A stretch of 64,000 bases of DNA, from contig NZ_JQFA01000004.1 in the NCBI RefSeq assembly GCF_000763385.1, positions 1,922,001 to 1,986,000 on the forward strand, written 5' to 3'. Position 1 is the first letter of the stretch, and every line of letters begins with the position of its first letter. The notes beneath the pieces were generated by a model. It saw only the letters and a program-made list of their open reading frames with translations. It searched no databases and was not told the origin of the DNA. Made by a program: the position numbers and the translations under genes. Positions 18,207 through 26,504 of this stretch are shown here, piece after piece. This DNA comes from Leptolyngbya sp. KIOST-1 (GTDB taxonomy: Bacteria; Cyanobacteriota; Cyanobacteriia; Phormidesmidales; Phormidesmidaceae).

Positions 18207-19124
18207 ATGCCCAAGTTGGTTAGCCAAAAACAGTTAAAACAGGCCCTGCGGTGGTGCGTTACCACCCACCACGGCAGGGTCGTTACGGTGGGGCTAATGG
18301 TTGGTTTGTTTTATTGGCATACTTACATCAGCTTTTTTGTCGAAGACCTTTGGAAAGGGAAATCCCAGGTCGTTTTGAATGTGGGTTTTTTGTACCTGGG
18401 TCTACGACCGTTTTGGGCTCACCGCCATGACCTGGCCAAGGTCACCGTTTTAGCAGACGATCGCATCATTGGTCACGTCATCATTTTGGCGGCTGCCCTG
18501 TGGCTACCCTTCAGCGGCAGCTCCATATCACTCCAGGCATTTCTGTGGATGCTGATTTTGATCGGCATTGCCTGGAGCTCGTTTACCCCAGCGATATTTG
18601 GCTCCTTTCCCCTGGCCTCACTGCTAACTTTGGCTGGCTTTTACCCCGACTGGATTTGGCTCTCTAGCCAGGTCATTCAGGCTGTAACCGGGCCTTACCA
18701 GCTCGAAAACGGTATGGCCTGGGTTAGCAGCCAGCTGCTAAGGGCCATGGGCCAAACAGTCGAGGCCCAGGCTAGATTTATCAACCTACCCGCCGGAGCA
18801 GTCGAGGTAGCCCCTGGCTGTAGTGGGTATGATATGGCCTTTGTGCTGGCAGGCATTAGTGTGGTGTGGGGGCTGTTAGTTAAGCAGACCTGGCCGCGCA
18901 TTTTGCTGGTGGCAACTTTGGGCATTGCGACCGCCCTCATTCTCAATATTCCTCGCATCATGCTCATGACCTTCGCCGCCGTCTACTGGGGCGAAGATTC
19001 TTTCAATTTTTGGCACGGAGCTTGGGGCGGGCAGATTTTTTCAGCCATCATGTTCACGGCCTACTACTATGGTGCGATCGCGGTGTTCAACCAATCCTGC
19101 CCCCAACAATCTACCAGGGGCTAG
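18207..19124 (+). CDS. Cyanoexosortase A family transpeptidase
   Basis: A 305-residue polytopic membrane protein with about eight hydrophobic segments. The three residues of the exosortase active site are present in order: Cys205 in VAPGCSGYDM, Arg250 in LNIPRIMLM and His270 in FWHGAWGG. Exosortases cleave and transfer secreted proteins carrying a short C-terminal sorting signal with a membrane helix and an arginine-rich end. The two PTPA-CTERM proteins that follow are the natural substrates. The HpsJ-like gene upstream and the polysaccharide genes before that fit the known link between exosortases and exopolysaccharide production. The product probably acts at the outer side of the plasma membrane. 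Confidence 0.92.
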   Translation: MPKLVSQKQLKQALRWCVTTHHGRVVTVGLMVGLFYWHTYISFFVEDLWKGKSQVVLNVGFLYLGLRPFWAHRHDLAKVTVLADDRIIGHVIILAAALWLPFSGSSISLQAFLWMLILIGIAWSSFTPAIFGSFPLASLLTLAGFYPDWIWLSSQVIQAVTGPYQLENGMAWVSSQLLRAMGQTVEAQARFINLPAGAVEVAPGCSGYDMAFVLAGISVVWGLLVKQTWPRILLVATLGIATALILNIPRIMLMTFAAVYWGEDSFNFWHGAWGGQIFSAIMFTAYYYGAIAVFNQSCPQQSTRG

Positions 19125-19425
19125 ACCTATACTTGCTCATCTAGTACATCCAATCAATCCGCCCATCCTCTTAATCAATTTAGGCACCAACAACATTATT
19201 GCATTTAGGAAAACAATGAATTTTCTAAGAAAACTCGAAAATTTTATGACATAAGCCCCTCGGTACTGATATACTTCCTAAGTGTAAATACGAACATCTA
19301 CCCGAAGCTGCCAATCCATGGCTTCACGCATCTCCTGCTCTAACACCTAGGGCCAGACTTTAAAGATTAAAGAATCAGGGACCCTCACACTGCGAATGCT
19401 GTTCTAGATTCTTCTTAGAAAACAC
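19125..19425. other. Intergenic region between cyanoexosortase and first PTPA-CTERM gene
   Basis: About 300 bp, AT-rich, with no gene. It should hold the promoter of the downstream PTPA-CTERM gene. An imperfect inverted repeat (AATTTTCTAAGAAAAC near 19218 with CGAAAATTTT following) is present, but no clear operator or promoter can be named. Confidence 0.5.
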
Positions 19426-20124
19426 ATGAAAGCACAATTGTCCAAAGGGGCTGCTGTCGTTAGCGCTGCTGCTGCCGTAAGCCTGCTACAGGCTCTGCCA
19501 GCGTCAGCTTATACCATCAATGACGCAGCCAAATCGATCACTTTTACCTTGGGTGATCCCCTACCTGAAGTATTTACTGTTGAGTTTGATGGTTTTGTTG
19601 AGCGAACCTTAATTACTGGGCTCACCTCTAAAGCCAATGTAGAGCTTAAGAGCTTTGATGGTACTCAAGCAGTTTTTGACTTTCAATTGTTTAACACAAC
19701 TAGCGCTCCCCTAGGCTCTAGGGTATCGGTTTTGGGCTTTAATGCAGGCCCTAACGTCACCGCCACCGTAACTGGTGATTTCAATACTGTCGGCTCTGGA
19801 AACGTTCCCACTCTGGGGGAACGGGAAATTTGTTTGAAAGCCGGCGGCGGTCCTAGTTGCGCAGGAGGTGGGGGTGCTGGTCCCTCGGCTGGCCAAAATA
19901 TCACCTTCCAAACCATCCTAACCTTTGCTTCTGCTCAAGATTCCTTCACCCTTGACAACTTCTTTGTGCGGTATCAAGACATCACTGGAGTTCCGGCGGG
20001 TACCAGCGGTGTGGGTGTGGGCACTCCCATCCCGACGCCAGCACTGCTGCCTGGGTTGGTGGGTCTTGGCATCGCCGCGCTACGCAAACGGGGCGAAGCG
20101 GCTGAGGATCAGGAAGCCGCTTAA
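19426..20124 (+). CDS. Secreted PTPA-CTERM sorting-domain protein (putative cyanoexosortase substrate)
   Basis: A 232-residue protein with a Sec signal peptide (residues 1-28, ending LPASA) and a C-terminal tripartite sorting signal: PIPTPALLPG, a hydrophobic LVGLGIAAL segment, and the basic cluster RKRG, followed by the acidic tail EAAEDQEAA. The central part is predicted to be beta-rich and includes a Gly-rich, Cys-containing stretch (around residues 137-157) with two cysteines. The sorting signal defines it as a likely substrate of the cyanoexosortase encoded 300 bp upstream. The function of the mature domain is unknown. A strong terminator follows 42 bp after the stop. Confidence 0.92.
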   Translation: MKAQLSKGAAVVSAAAAVSLLQALPASAYTINDAAKSITFTLGDPLPEVFTVEFDGFVERTLITGLTSKANVELKSFDGTQAVFDFQLFNTTSAPLGSRVSVLGFNAGPNVTATVTGDFNTVGSGNVPTLGEREICLKAGGGPSCAGGGGAGPSAGQNITFQTILTFASAQDSFTLDNFFVRYQDITGVPAGTSGVGVGTPIPTPALLPGLVGLGIAALRKRGEAAEDQEAA

Positions 20125-20166
20125 ATTCTCTAGCTTAATGGGCTAGGGATCTCTGGTCAGGCCACC

Positions 20167-20206
20167 GGGCGCACCACGTTTGCAGTGGTGCGCCCTCATT
20201 TTTTAT
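20167..20206 (+). terminator. Rho-independent terminator after PTPA-CTERM gene
   Basis: A perfect 11-bp stem, GGGCGCACCAC (20167-20177) with GTGGTGCGCCC (20185-20195), encloses a 7-nt loop and is followed by TCATTTTTTAT. It lies just downstream of the plus-strand PTPA-CTERM gene. Confidence 0.9.
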
Positions 20207-20516
20207 CGTGTTTCTCAAGCCGAGCGATCGCCTTAATACCAAAACCGAATCACATAAACCCCGACTCCCAACGGGCAAAACCGTAGGGGCAAATGGCATT
20301 TGTACAGGGAAATCGGGGGTAGCCAAGCAGGATTTGGTATAAGCCCTGGCTGGTCTTTGCCCTTGCCACTTGGAAAGCGACGGAAGTAGGCTCCCCGGTA
20401 CTGAACCTTGAATCCACTGCCCATATCCATCCTTGGTGAACGTGGGGCCGAATTCCCTGTGAGCCCGGTTCTGGGTGTGGCAGCCTAGTCAACCCATACA
20501 CAAGGGTAGGCACAAC
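20207..20516. other. Gene-free stretch between convergent PTPA-CTERM genes
   Basis: About 310 bp between two facing terminators. It has overlapping short open frames but none looks like a gene. It contains a phrase (GTAGGGGCAAATGGCATTTG, 20283-20302) that resembles short interspersed repeats common in cyanobacterial intergenic DNA. It could be degraded mobile DNA, but no element can be named. Confidence 0.4.
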
Positions 20517-20547
20517 AAAAAGCTCCCGATCCCAAGGGATCGGGAGC
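20517..20547 (-). terminator. Rho-independent terminator of minus-strand PTPA-CTERM gene
   Basis: A perfect 12-bp stem, GCTCCCGATCCC (20522-20533) with GGGATCGGGAGC (20536-20547). On the minus strand it is followed by a run of five T (plus-strand A at 20517-20521). It sits 44 bp beyond the stop of the 20592-21230 gene. Confidence 0.88.
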
Positions 20548-20591
20548 AAACACATTAGGCGATAACGCTCACCGCCTTAGCGGTTGGGCGC

Positions 20592-21230
20592 CTAGGCCTC
20601 TTGCTCATCGCTGTCCTGGTCACCTCGCTTGCGCAGAGCAGCTACACCTAGGCCCACCAGCCCAGGCAGCAGCGCTGGGGTAGGAATAGCGGTGATACCG
20701 CCCGAAAAGCTCGAACCTTCAGAAGAGATCAAACCAGGCGCCAAAATAGTTTTACCTTGAGCGGTGAGAAACCCATCCCCAGCCAAGCCAGAGGGAGTAA
20801 AGAAGCCAGAAATAAAAGCTTCAAAGTTACCTAAGGGAGTTTGGGAAAGTTCAAAGGTTTCAAGGGTAAAACCAATACCATCTGCCAGACCACTGAACCA
20901 GGGTAGCGGGCTACCGGTAAAAGCCCAGGTTGTAACCGTAGTTCTGGTCAGTAACAGGTCACTAATAGAGAACGTAGTACCCGGTACGCCAAAGGCAAAC
21001 ACATTGCTAAGGTTAAATGCTGTGCCAGCACTGGGGCCAAAGCCACCAGGAAACGCTCTGAAGTCCAGGGTAGCGGTGCCGCCAACAGCCACATCGCTCA
21101 GCCTAGCTGTACCGGCAAACTGCAAAGTCTTACCTTCAATCGTAGCGGCTCGTGCTGGAGCCTCCAGGACAGCGACTGCCGAAAAGGCCGCAGCCGCGCT
21201 TAAGCCTAAGCCAAAAGCTCTTAAACTCAT
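20592..21230 (-). CDS. Secreted PTPA-CTERM sorting-domain protein (putative cyanoexosortase substrate)
   Basis: A 212-residue protein with a signal peptide (cleavage predicted after APARA, near residue 28) and the same C-terminal signal as the facing gene: IPTPALLPG, hydrophobic LVGLGVAAL, RKRG and the acidic tail DQDSDEQEA. The middle is rich in Gly, Ser, Thr and Phe (FRAFPGGFG-like segments), cysteine-free and probably beta-stranded. It has no obvious sequence similarity to the other PTPA protein outside the two ends, so the pair share sorting but not mature domains. It is probably anchored or released at the cell surface by the neighbouring cyanoexosortase. Confidence 0.92.
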   Translation of the reverse strand: MSLRAFGLGLSAAAAFSAVAVLEAPARAATIEGKTLQFAGTARLSDVAVGGTATLDFRAFPGGFGPSAGTAFNLSNVFAFGVPGTTFSISDLLLTRTTVTTWAFTGSPLPWFSGLADGIGFTLETFELSQTPLGNFEAFISGFFTPSGLAGDGFLTAQGKTILAPGLISSEGSSFSGGITAIPTPALLPGLVGLGVAALRKRGDQDSDEQEA

Positions 21231-21637
21231 AACTCAATCTACCTTGTATATATGAAAGGGTACCAACCCTAAGTAGGACAAGGAGCAGAATTTTGCTCCT
21301 ACAGAACCGTTGGTAGAGCACCTTGGGCAGATACTGCGCTTATGTTCTTTAATAGTCCCCCAGGTCTGCTGGCCTTCAATAGAAAGCACCCAGTGCGGCT
21401 CAGCCATGGTGAGCTAAAAAATGAACGCGCAACAAACTCGGTAGATGGTTTTCTGCAAATCGCCACATAATAGCACAGTCTCATTGTGCTAAAAGTGTTT
21501 TGCAGCCTGTACATGAGTATAGAAGCGGTTTCCCAGAAAGTGTGCCCTCATCTCTGCGTAGTTTACCTAAGCTTTAATATTGTCAAACCGTTTCCCAGAT
21601 TTACTAAGTGACCTCGCTGATAGGTAACTGTGAATTT
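21231..21637. other. Gene-free region upstream of the minus-strand PTPA-CTERM gene
   Basis: About 400 bp. It should contain the promoter and leader of the 20592-21230 gene. A small hairpin, AGGAGCA (21281-21287) with TGCTCCT (21294-21300), lies about 50 bp upstream of its start codon. Nothing else can be supported. Confidence 0.45.
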
Positions 21638-22022
21638 TCACATCGCCTCCATCACCCGCTTAAGCGGCTCCTCCGTCAGCCCCAGCAACGTCACGATTTC
21701 ATCGATCGCCATTCCCCTGACCACCCTCGTTCGCGCCGCCTGCACCAGCTGCGCCTGCGCCTTCAAAAAAGCGGCCCAGATCGCTTGCCTCTGTACCGGG
21801 CGATAGCAACTCTACCACCACCTCCGGCGATCGCCCCTCCTGCCAGACCACATAGCTACGCCGCAGGTTTTCGCCATCGTAAAGCCGAGGCACCCCCACC
21901 GCCAAAAACCAGTCCGGGCGCCGGTGCCACAGCGGATGCTGCGCGTCATAGTAAACATTCAAAGCACTGGCTGCAAACCAGTTTTCTCGGCTGTAGTGAG
22001 CCAGAGTCAACGTACGGCTCAA
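21638..22022 (-). pseudogene. Uma2-family (DUF820) endonuclease remnant with internal deletion and frameshift
   Basis: The minus strand starts normally: MSRTLTLAHYSRENWF, then YYDAQHPLWHRRPDW, VGVPRLYD and SYVVWQEG...VELLSPGTE, the typical N-terminal half of Uma2 proteins. Directly after SDLG the frame jumps: a different frame then reads LKAQAQLVQAARTRV, AIDEIVTLLGLTEEPLKR to a stop at 21638, the usual C-terminal tail of the family. Full-length members are about 190-210 residues; here only about 128 residue positions remain, so roughly 60-80 internal residues, including much of the nuclease core, are lost. It is not expected to be functional. Confidence 0.8.
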
Positions 22023-22253
22023 CAGTTGCCCGCAGCTAGTGATCTACAGCCAGCCATCGGCCCCGTTGTGCAACGGCTGAACCGTTCTTTGAGGTGCTTA
22101 GCCCCTGCAAACCATTGTTTGGATTGCCTAAGCTAACGCTAGGTCAGCCCCTACCAAAGCTCAATCTTTACTGAAAAAAGTTCTCAGGCTGCTAAAGCTG
22201 ATGAATTAAATTCATCCCAGGCGAAAGGATCAGAAGCTAATTAAAAACGGCCC

Positions 22254-24851
22254 TTAATCTTCCACCTGGCGCAGCAGAATCACGGTGACCTCGCTCTGCT
22301 GGGCGATCTCCAGGGGCACATTGCCCTTGATCACCTGGCTGAGCAGGTTCTCCCGCGAGGCCCCCAGCAAAATGGCGTCGGTGCGGCAGAGGCGGGCCAT
22401 ATCGACGATCGCCTGGGACACTGAGGGATGGGTCAGCACCTGGGTGTAGACCGGGCGGTGCAGGGTTTCCTTCAGCCCGTCGGCCATTTCCGAGAGGTGC
22501 TGGAGGGTGAGGCACTCGCCCTTTTCGGGGTGGCAGATGGTGCAGAGCTGAATTTCCGGGGCGTGGCCCAGGGTGAGCAGCCCCGGCAGCAGGGCCTGGG
22601 CGCTCTGGGCGTTGGGGCCGCCGGCGGTGGGGATCAGCCAGCGATCGAAGGTGAGGTTGCGGCCCGGGCGCACCACCACCACCTGGCAGGGGGCCTGGCG
22701 AATGAGGGTATCGACCACGCCGCTGATGACGCGGCCGGGGGTGAGGGTGGGGTGGTGCCAGCCCATCAGCACCAGGTCGATGTGGCGGGTTTTGATCACC
22801 TCCAGCAGGGTGCGGCCAATTTCGTGGGCCGCCCGCACCTGAAAATGCACCGACAGACCGCTATTTTCGGCGTAGGAGAGGGCCAGCTGGCGCAGCGGCT
22901 CCACCCCCTGCAGATCGACCCTGGCCTCGGCGGGGGCAACGCTGCGGGGCACCGGCACCACGTGGACGCACTCCAGCTCGTAGTGCAGGCCGTGGGCGAT
23001 CGCCGCCGCAATTTTGATCAAATCCGGCGCGGTGCGGGGGTCGGCCAGGGGCACCAGCAACCGGCCCTGGCCAGTGGCGGGGGCGCGCTGCTGAAAGACC
23101 ACGTAGGAGGGCTCCGCCTGGGGGCCCAGCTCAGACAGTTCGCCGCTGACCTGGTCAGACTCGGCCCGAATAATGTCGGCGCGGGTGATGATGCCCACCA
23201 GCTTGTTGCCCTCGGTGACGGGCAGGCGGCTGAGCTTGAGCCGGTTGAGCAGGTGCAGCACCCGGGGCAGGGTGGCGTTGGGGGCCACCGTCACCGGGTG
23301 GGGGGTCATGATGTCGGCCAGGGTGAGGTACTGGTCCAGCCCCTGGGTCGCGGTTTCGCTGAGGTCGCTTTGGGTGACAATGCCCACCAGCCGCCCGTCT
23401 TCCAGCACCGGAAAGCCCCGGTGGTGCGATCGCGAAAACGCCTGCACCACCTCCGGCAAACTCATCTGGCTGGAGAGGGTTTCCACCCGCCGCTGCATCA
23501 GGTCGGCGGCCCTGAGGTGGGCCCAGGGGTTGTTGGCCTGGGCCACCGGCTCCAGGTGAATGCCCTGTAGGGCCAGCAGCCGGTTATAGATGGAGCCATC
23601 GTTGGCGCGATCGGCAATCAGGTAGGCAATGCCCGAACCGATCATCAGGGGCAGCACCAGGTTGAAGTTGGCCGTCATCTCAAACACGATCACGATCGCC
23701 GTGATCGGCACCCCCGTCACCGCGCTAAAAAACGCCCCCATGCCGGTCAGGGCATAGGTGGTGGTGGTGGCCAGGTCGTCCGGCAGGGGCCAGGCCCCAA
23801 AGCCGGTGTAAACCCCCTGGGCCAAAAAGCTGACCAGGCAGCCCAGGGCCGCCCCCAGCACCAGCGACGGCGCAAAGATGCCCCCCGCCGCCCCGGAGCC
23901 GTAGGCCAGCAGCGTCAGCAAAAACTTGACCACAAAGGCGATCGCGATCAGCTGCCAGCTGGCCGACCCAGTGACCAAAAACTCCTGCAGGCCGGTGTTG
24001 TCGACCGCCGCCACCGGCACAAACACCCCGACCACCCCGGTGATCAGCCCCGCCAGGCCGATGCGCCCCGGCAGCCCCAGCCCCTTAAACTGCCGAAAAA
24101 AGGCCAGACTGCCAAAAATGCCGCCGCGAAACAGGGACCCCAGCAGTCCCGCCGCCAGCCCCAAAATCATCAAAAAGGGCAGGTCGTGCACCGACAGGCT
24201 GATGGGCTTGGCCTCCATCGCCAGGTTCAGCCCCTGGCCGCCCAGCAACCGCGACACCACCGCCCCAATAAACGAGGCCAGAATGGCGCTGCCCAGAGTG
24301 AGGTCGGAAAAGTCCTGCAGCAGCTCCTCGACCACGAACAGCACCCCGGCGATAGGGGCATTGAACCCCGCCGCCAGCCCCGCCGCCGCCCCCGCCGAGA
24401 TCAGCTGCCGCCGGTAGTCGGGGGAGGTGGGCACCCAGCGGCTGAGCTGTGCGGCCAGGGCCGCGCCGATCTGCACCGTCGGCCCCTGCCGCCCCAGGGA
24501 AAGCCCCGACCCCAGCGCCAGCAGAGTACTGCCCAGTTTGACCAGCGCCACCCGCAGGTTGAGCGGCACCTTGGCAAAGCCCAGGGCGGCCTTCACCTGG
24601 GGAATGCCGCTGCCGGAGGCCTCCGGCGCCAGCCGCTCCACCAGAAATCCCGACAGCCAGCCGCCGATCAGACCAATGCCCGGCAGCATCAGCTCCAGCG
24701 GCAGCCCGCTGGAGGTGCGCCACAGGGCCAGCCACTCCACCCCCTGCTTCAGCAGCACCGCCGCCAGCCCCGACACCAGCCCGATCACGCACGCCTCGAC
24801 GATGGCAACCCGCTTGCGGCTCAGCAACGGCTCCAGGCGCTTTTGCAACAT
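22254..24851 (-). CDS. ClC-type chloride channel/transporter with CBS and universal-stress domains
   Basis: An 865-residue protein. Residues ~1-430 are the ClC membrane domain with the ion-path signatures GSGIP (80-84), GRQGPTVQIG (120-129) and GGIFAPSLVLG, and the conserved EE at 175-176. Residues ~445-575 hold two CBS repeats (DLMQRRVETL, DIMTPHPVTV). Residues ~600-860 resemble two universal-stress-protein units (LVLMGWHH, AILLGAS). It moves chloride across the plasma membrane; the CBS pair probably senses nucleotides. The glutamate that acts as external gate and proton path in the E. coli exchanger (GREGP) is Gln122 here. Transcribed alone from the minus strand. High-GC resident gene. Confidence 0.92.
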   Translation of the reverse strand: MLQKRLEPLLSRKRVAIVEACVIGLVSGLAAVLLKQGVEWLALWRTSSGLPLELMLPGIGLIGGWLSGFLVERLAPEASGSGIPQVKAALGFAKVPLNLRVALVKLGSTLLALGSGLSLGRQGPTVQIGAALAAQLSRWVPTSPDYRRQLISAGAAAGLAAGFNAPIAGVLFVVEELLQDFSDLTLGSAILASFIGAVVSRLLGGQGLNLAMEAKPISLSVHDLPFLMILGLAAGLLGSLFRGGIFGSLAFFRQFKGLGLPGRIGLAGLITGVVGVFVPVAAVDNTGLQEFLVTGSASWQLIAIAFVVKFLLTLLAYGSGAAGGIFAPSLVLGAALGCLVSFLAQGVYTGFGAWPLPDDLATTTTYALTGMGAFFSAVTGVPITAIVIVFEMTANFNLVLPLMIGSGIAYLIADRANDGSIYNRLLALQGIHLEPVAQANNPWAHLRAADLMQRRVETLSSQMSLPEVVQAFSRSHHRGFPVLEDGRLVGIVTQSDLSETATQGLDQYLTLADIMTPHPVTVAPNATLPRVLHLLNRLKLSRLPVTEGNKLVGIITRADIIRAESDQVSGELSELGPQAEPSYVVFQQRAPATGQGRLLVPLADPRTAPDLIKIAAAIAHGLHYELECVHVVPVPRSVAPAEARVDLQGVEPLRQLALSYAENSGLSVHFQVRAAHEIGRTLLEVIKTRHIDLVLMGWHHPTLTPGRVISGVVDTLIRQAPCQVVVVRPGRNLTFDRWLIPTAGGPNAQSAQALLPGLLTLGHAPEIQLCTICHPEKGECLTLQHLSEMADGLKETLHRPVYTQVLTHPSVSQAIVDMARLCRTDAILLGASRENLLSQVIKGNVPLEIAQQSEVTVILLRQVED

Positions 24852-25000
24852 CAGATCAGGAACGGTAGGGGGTTAGAACAGGGGCGCGATCGCATCCACC
24901 CAAAGTGTAGCCCTAACCGGCATTATTCACGGGACGACTGCTCAACAGTCTGCCAAGCCAAAAATGACGGGTTATAGCACCAAACCCAAACCCGTGAGTC

Positions 25001-25222
25001 CTAAGGGTGCAGCTCGCAGTCGGGAAAGCGTCCCAGGCCGTTGGCCTCCACGATGGCATTGCGACAGCGCAACGGCGACTTGCCGGTGATGGCAGATAGG
25101 CGCTGCAAGCTGATGGCAGGGGACGAAGAGTGGGGGGCCGTCATGTAGAGCTTGTAGGCGGCCTCCAGTACCTGATCGTCCAGTAGCAGGGGTTTAACGG
25201 TGGAACTGATGACGTCTAGCAT
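25001..25222 (-). CDS. Small conserved cyanobacterial-type protein of unknown function
   Basis: A 73-residue soluble protein without signal peptide. It contains VLEAAYKLYMTAP and LQRLSAITGKSPLRCRNAIVEANGLG, which reads like a small helical, possibly DNA- or protein-binding, module. The acidic/basic balance and good codon use suggest a real gene. I recognise no named family. It is flanked by the ClC gene and a glycosyltransferase on the same strand with gaps of about 100-150 bp. Confidence 0.65.
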   Translation of the reverse strand: MLDVISSTVKPLLLDDQVLEAAYKLYMTAPHSSSPAISLQRLSAITGKSPLRCRNAIVEANGLGRFPDCELHP

Positions 25223-25326
25223 GGCGGAAGGGAAACGCTATATCTAAGCATATTCACGGAAATAGCCCACCAAACCGTCTACCCCGAGGGAGGTTTTGAC
25301 CAACCAAAAGCCGTACCCTTTGGGGC

Positions 25327-26340
25327 TCAGTGTTCAAGGTCAGCCTGCCCGACTATTTCGCGCACCCGGTAAATCGGTCGCTGCTGCGACTCGTGGTAGG
25401 TTCGCATCATCAGCTCCCCCAGCAGGCCAAAGCTAAACAGCTGAATGCCCGCCAAAAACAGCACCACCGCCAGCACCAGCAGGGGGCGATCGCCGATGTC
25501 CTGGTCGGCCAAAAACTTGACCAGGGTGAGATAAATCCCCAGGGCAATCCCCGCCACCATCGAGACTAGCCCCAGGCTGCCAAAAATATGCATGGGCCGG
25601 GTGAGAAACTTTTTCATGAAGTAGACGGTGAGCATGTCCATCGCCACCCGCAGGGTGCGGCCCAGGCCGTATTTGCTGGTGCCAAAGCGGCGGGCGTGGT
25701 GCATGACCGGCATTTCGGTGATGCGGGCCCCTTCGATAAAGGCCAGGGCGGGCAAAAATCGGTGCAGCTCGCCGTAGAGGTTGAGGTCGTGGATCACCTC
25801 GGCCCGGTAGGCCTTCAGGGAGCAGCCGTAGTCGTGTAGCTCAACACCCGTAACCCCGGCAATCAGCCAGTTGGCAATTTTAGAGGGAATCAGCCGGGTG
25901 AGGGTGTTGTCCTGGCGGTCTTTGCGCCAGCCGCTGACCAGGTCGTAACCCTCATCGAGGCGGGCGAGCAGGCGGGGAATGTCGGCGGGGTCATTTTGCA
26001 GGTCGCCGTCGAGAGTGACCACAATAGCGCCTCGGGCGTAGTCAAACCCGGCGGCCATGGCGGCGGTTTGGCCGTAGTTGCGGCGCAGCAGCACCGCCCG
26101 CAGGGAAGGATAGCGCTGGGTCAGCTCCCGCAGCCGATCGCCGGAGCCATCGGTGGAGCCATCGTCAACGGCAATGATTTCGTAGGCTCGCCCCAGCCCG
26201 TCGAGCACCAGGGCGATCGCCGCCATCAGAGTGGGCAGGCTCTCGTACTCGTTGTAGATCGGCACCACCACCGAGATGTCGACCGGGGCAGCGGTCTCCG
26301 CACCAGGAACAGCAGCCGTGGGGCGCGCAACAGAGGTCAT
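25327..26340 (-). CDS. GT2 polyisoprenyl-phosphate glycosyltransferase (DPM1/ArnC/GtrB-like)
   Basis: A 337-residue protein. The N-terminal GT-A domain has ISVVVPIYNEYESLP, VDDGSTDGSGD and the DxD-type VTLDGDLQNDPADIPRL near residues 112-128, all hallmarks of enzymes that load a sugar onto undecaprenyl or dolichyl phosphate. Two membrane spans lie near residues 253-277 and 290-313. The YDLVSGWRKDRQD segment fits ArnC/GtrB-type proteins. It probably makes a lipid-phosphate-sugar donor for glycosylation on the outer side of the membrane. It is remote from the main polysaccharide island. Confidence 0.92.
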   Translation of the reverse strand: MTSVARPTAAVPGAETAAPVDISVVVPIYNEYESLPTLMAAIALVLDGLGRAYEIIAVDDGSTDGSGDRLRELTQRYPSLRAVLLRRNYGQTAAMAAGFDYARGAIVVTLDGDLQNDPADIPRLLARLDEGYDLVSGWRKDRQDNTLTRLIPSKIANWLIAGVTGVELHDYGCSLKAYRAEVIHDLNLYGELHRFLPALAFIEGARITEMPVMHHARRFGTSKYGLGRTLRVAMDMLTVYFMKKFLTRPMHIFGSLGLVSMVAGIALGIYLTLVKFLADQDIGDRPLLVLAVVLFLAGIQLFSFGLLGELMMRTYHESQQRPIYRVREIVGQADLEH

Positions 26341-26504
26341 AGCAGCGGCAGATAATGGATTCAGATTACCAAAACGCCCGCAATCGCCCCTTGAGTGTAG
26401 CCGAAAGTTGATCCCGGTAGGCGATCCCTAACCCGCCCCAATGACCCAGCCCCGGCACCCAACTCCCGACACCCGATACTCACCTACCCTCTACCCACCC
26501 GCCC

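Noticed and set aside
20430-20500. GGGGCCG...GAGCCCGGTTCTGGG recalls domain V of a group II intron.
   Set aside because: The catalytic triad and the bulge expected in domain V are not present, and no reverse-transcriptase frame is found beside it.
22428-23570. Long antisense open frame within the ClC gene.
   Set aside because: It is the reverse-frame shadow of a GC-rich gene; the minus strand shows clear ClC, CBS and USP motifs.
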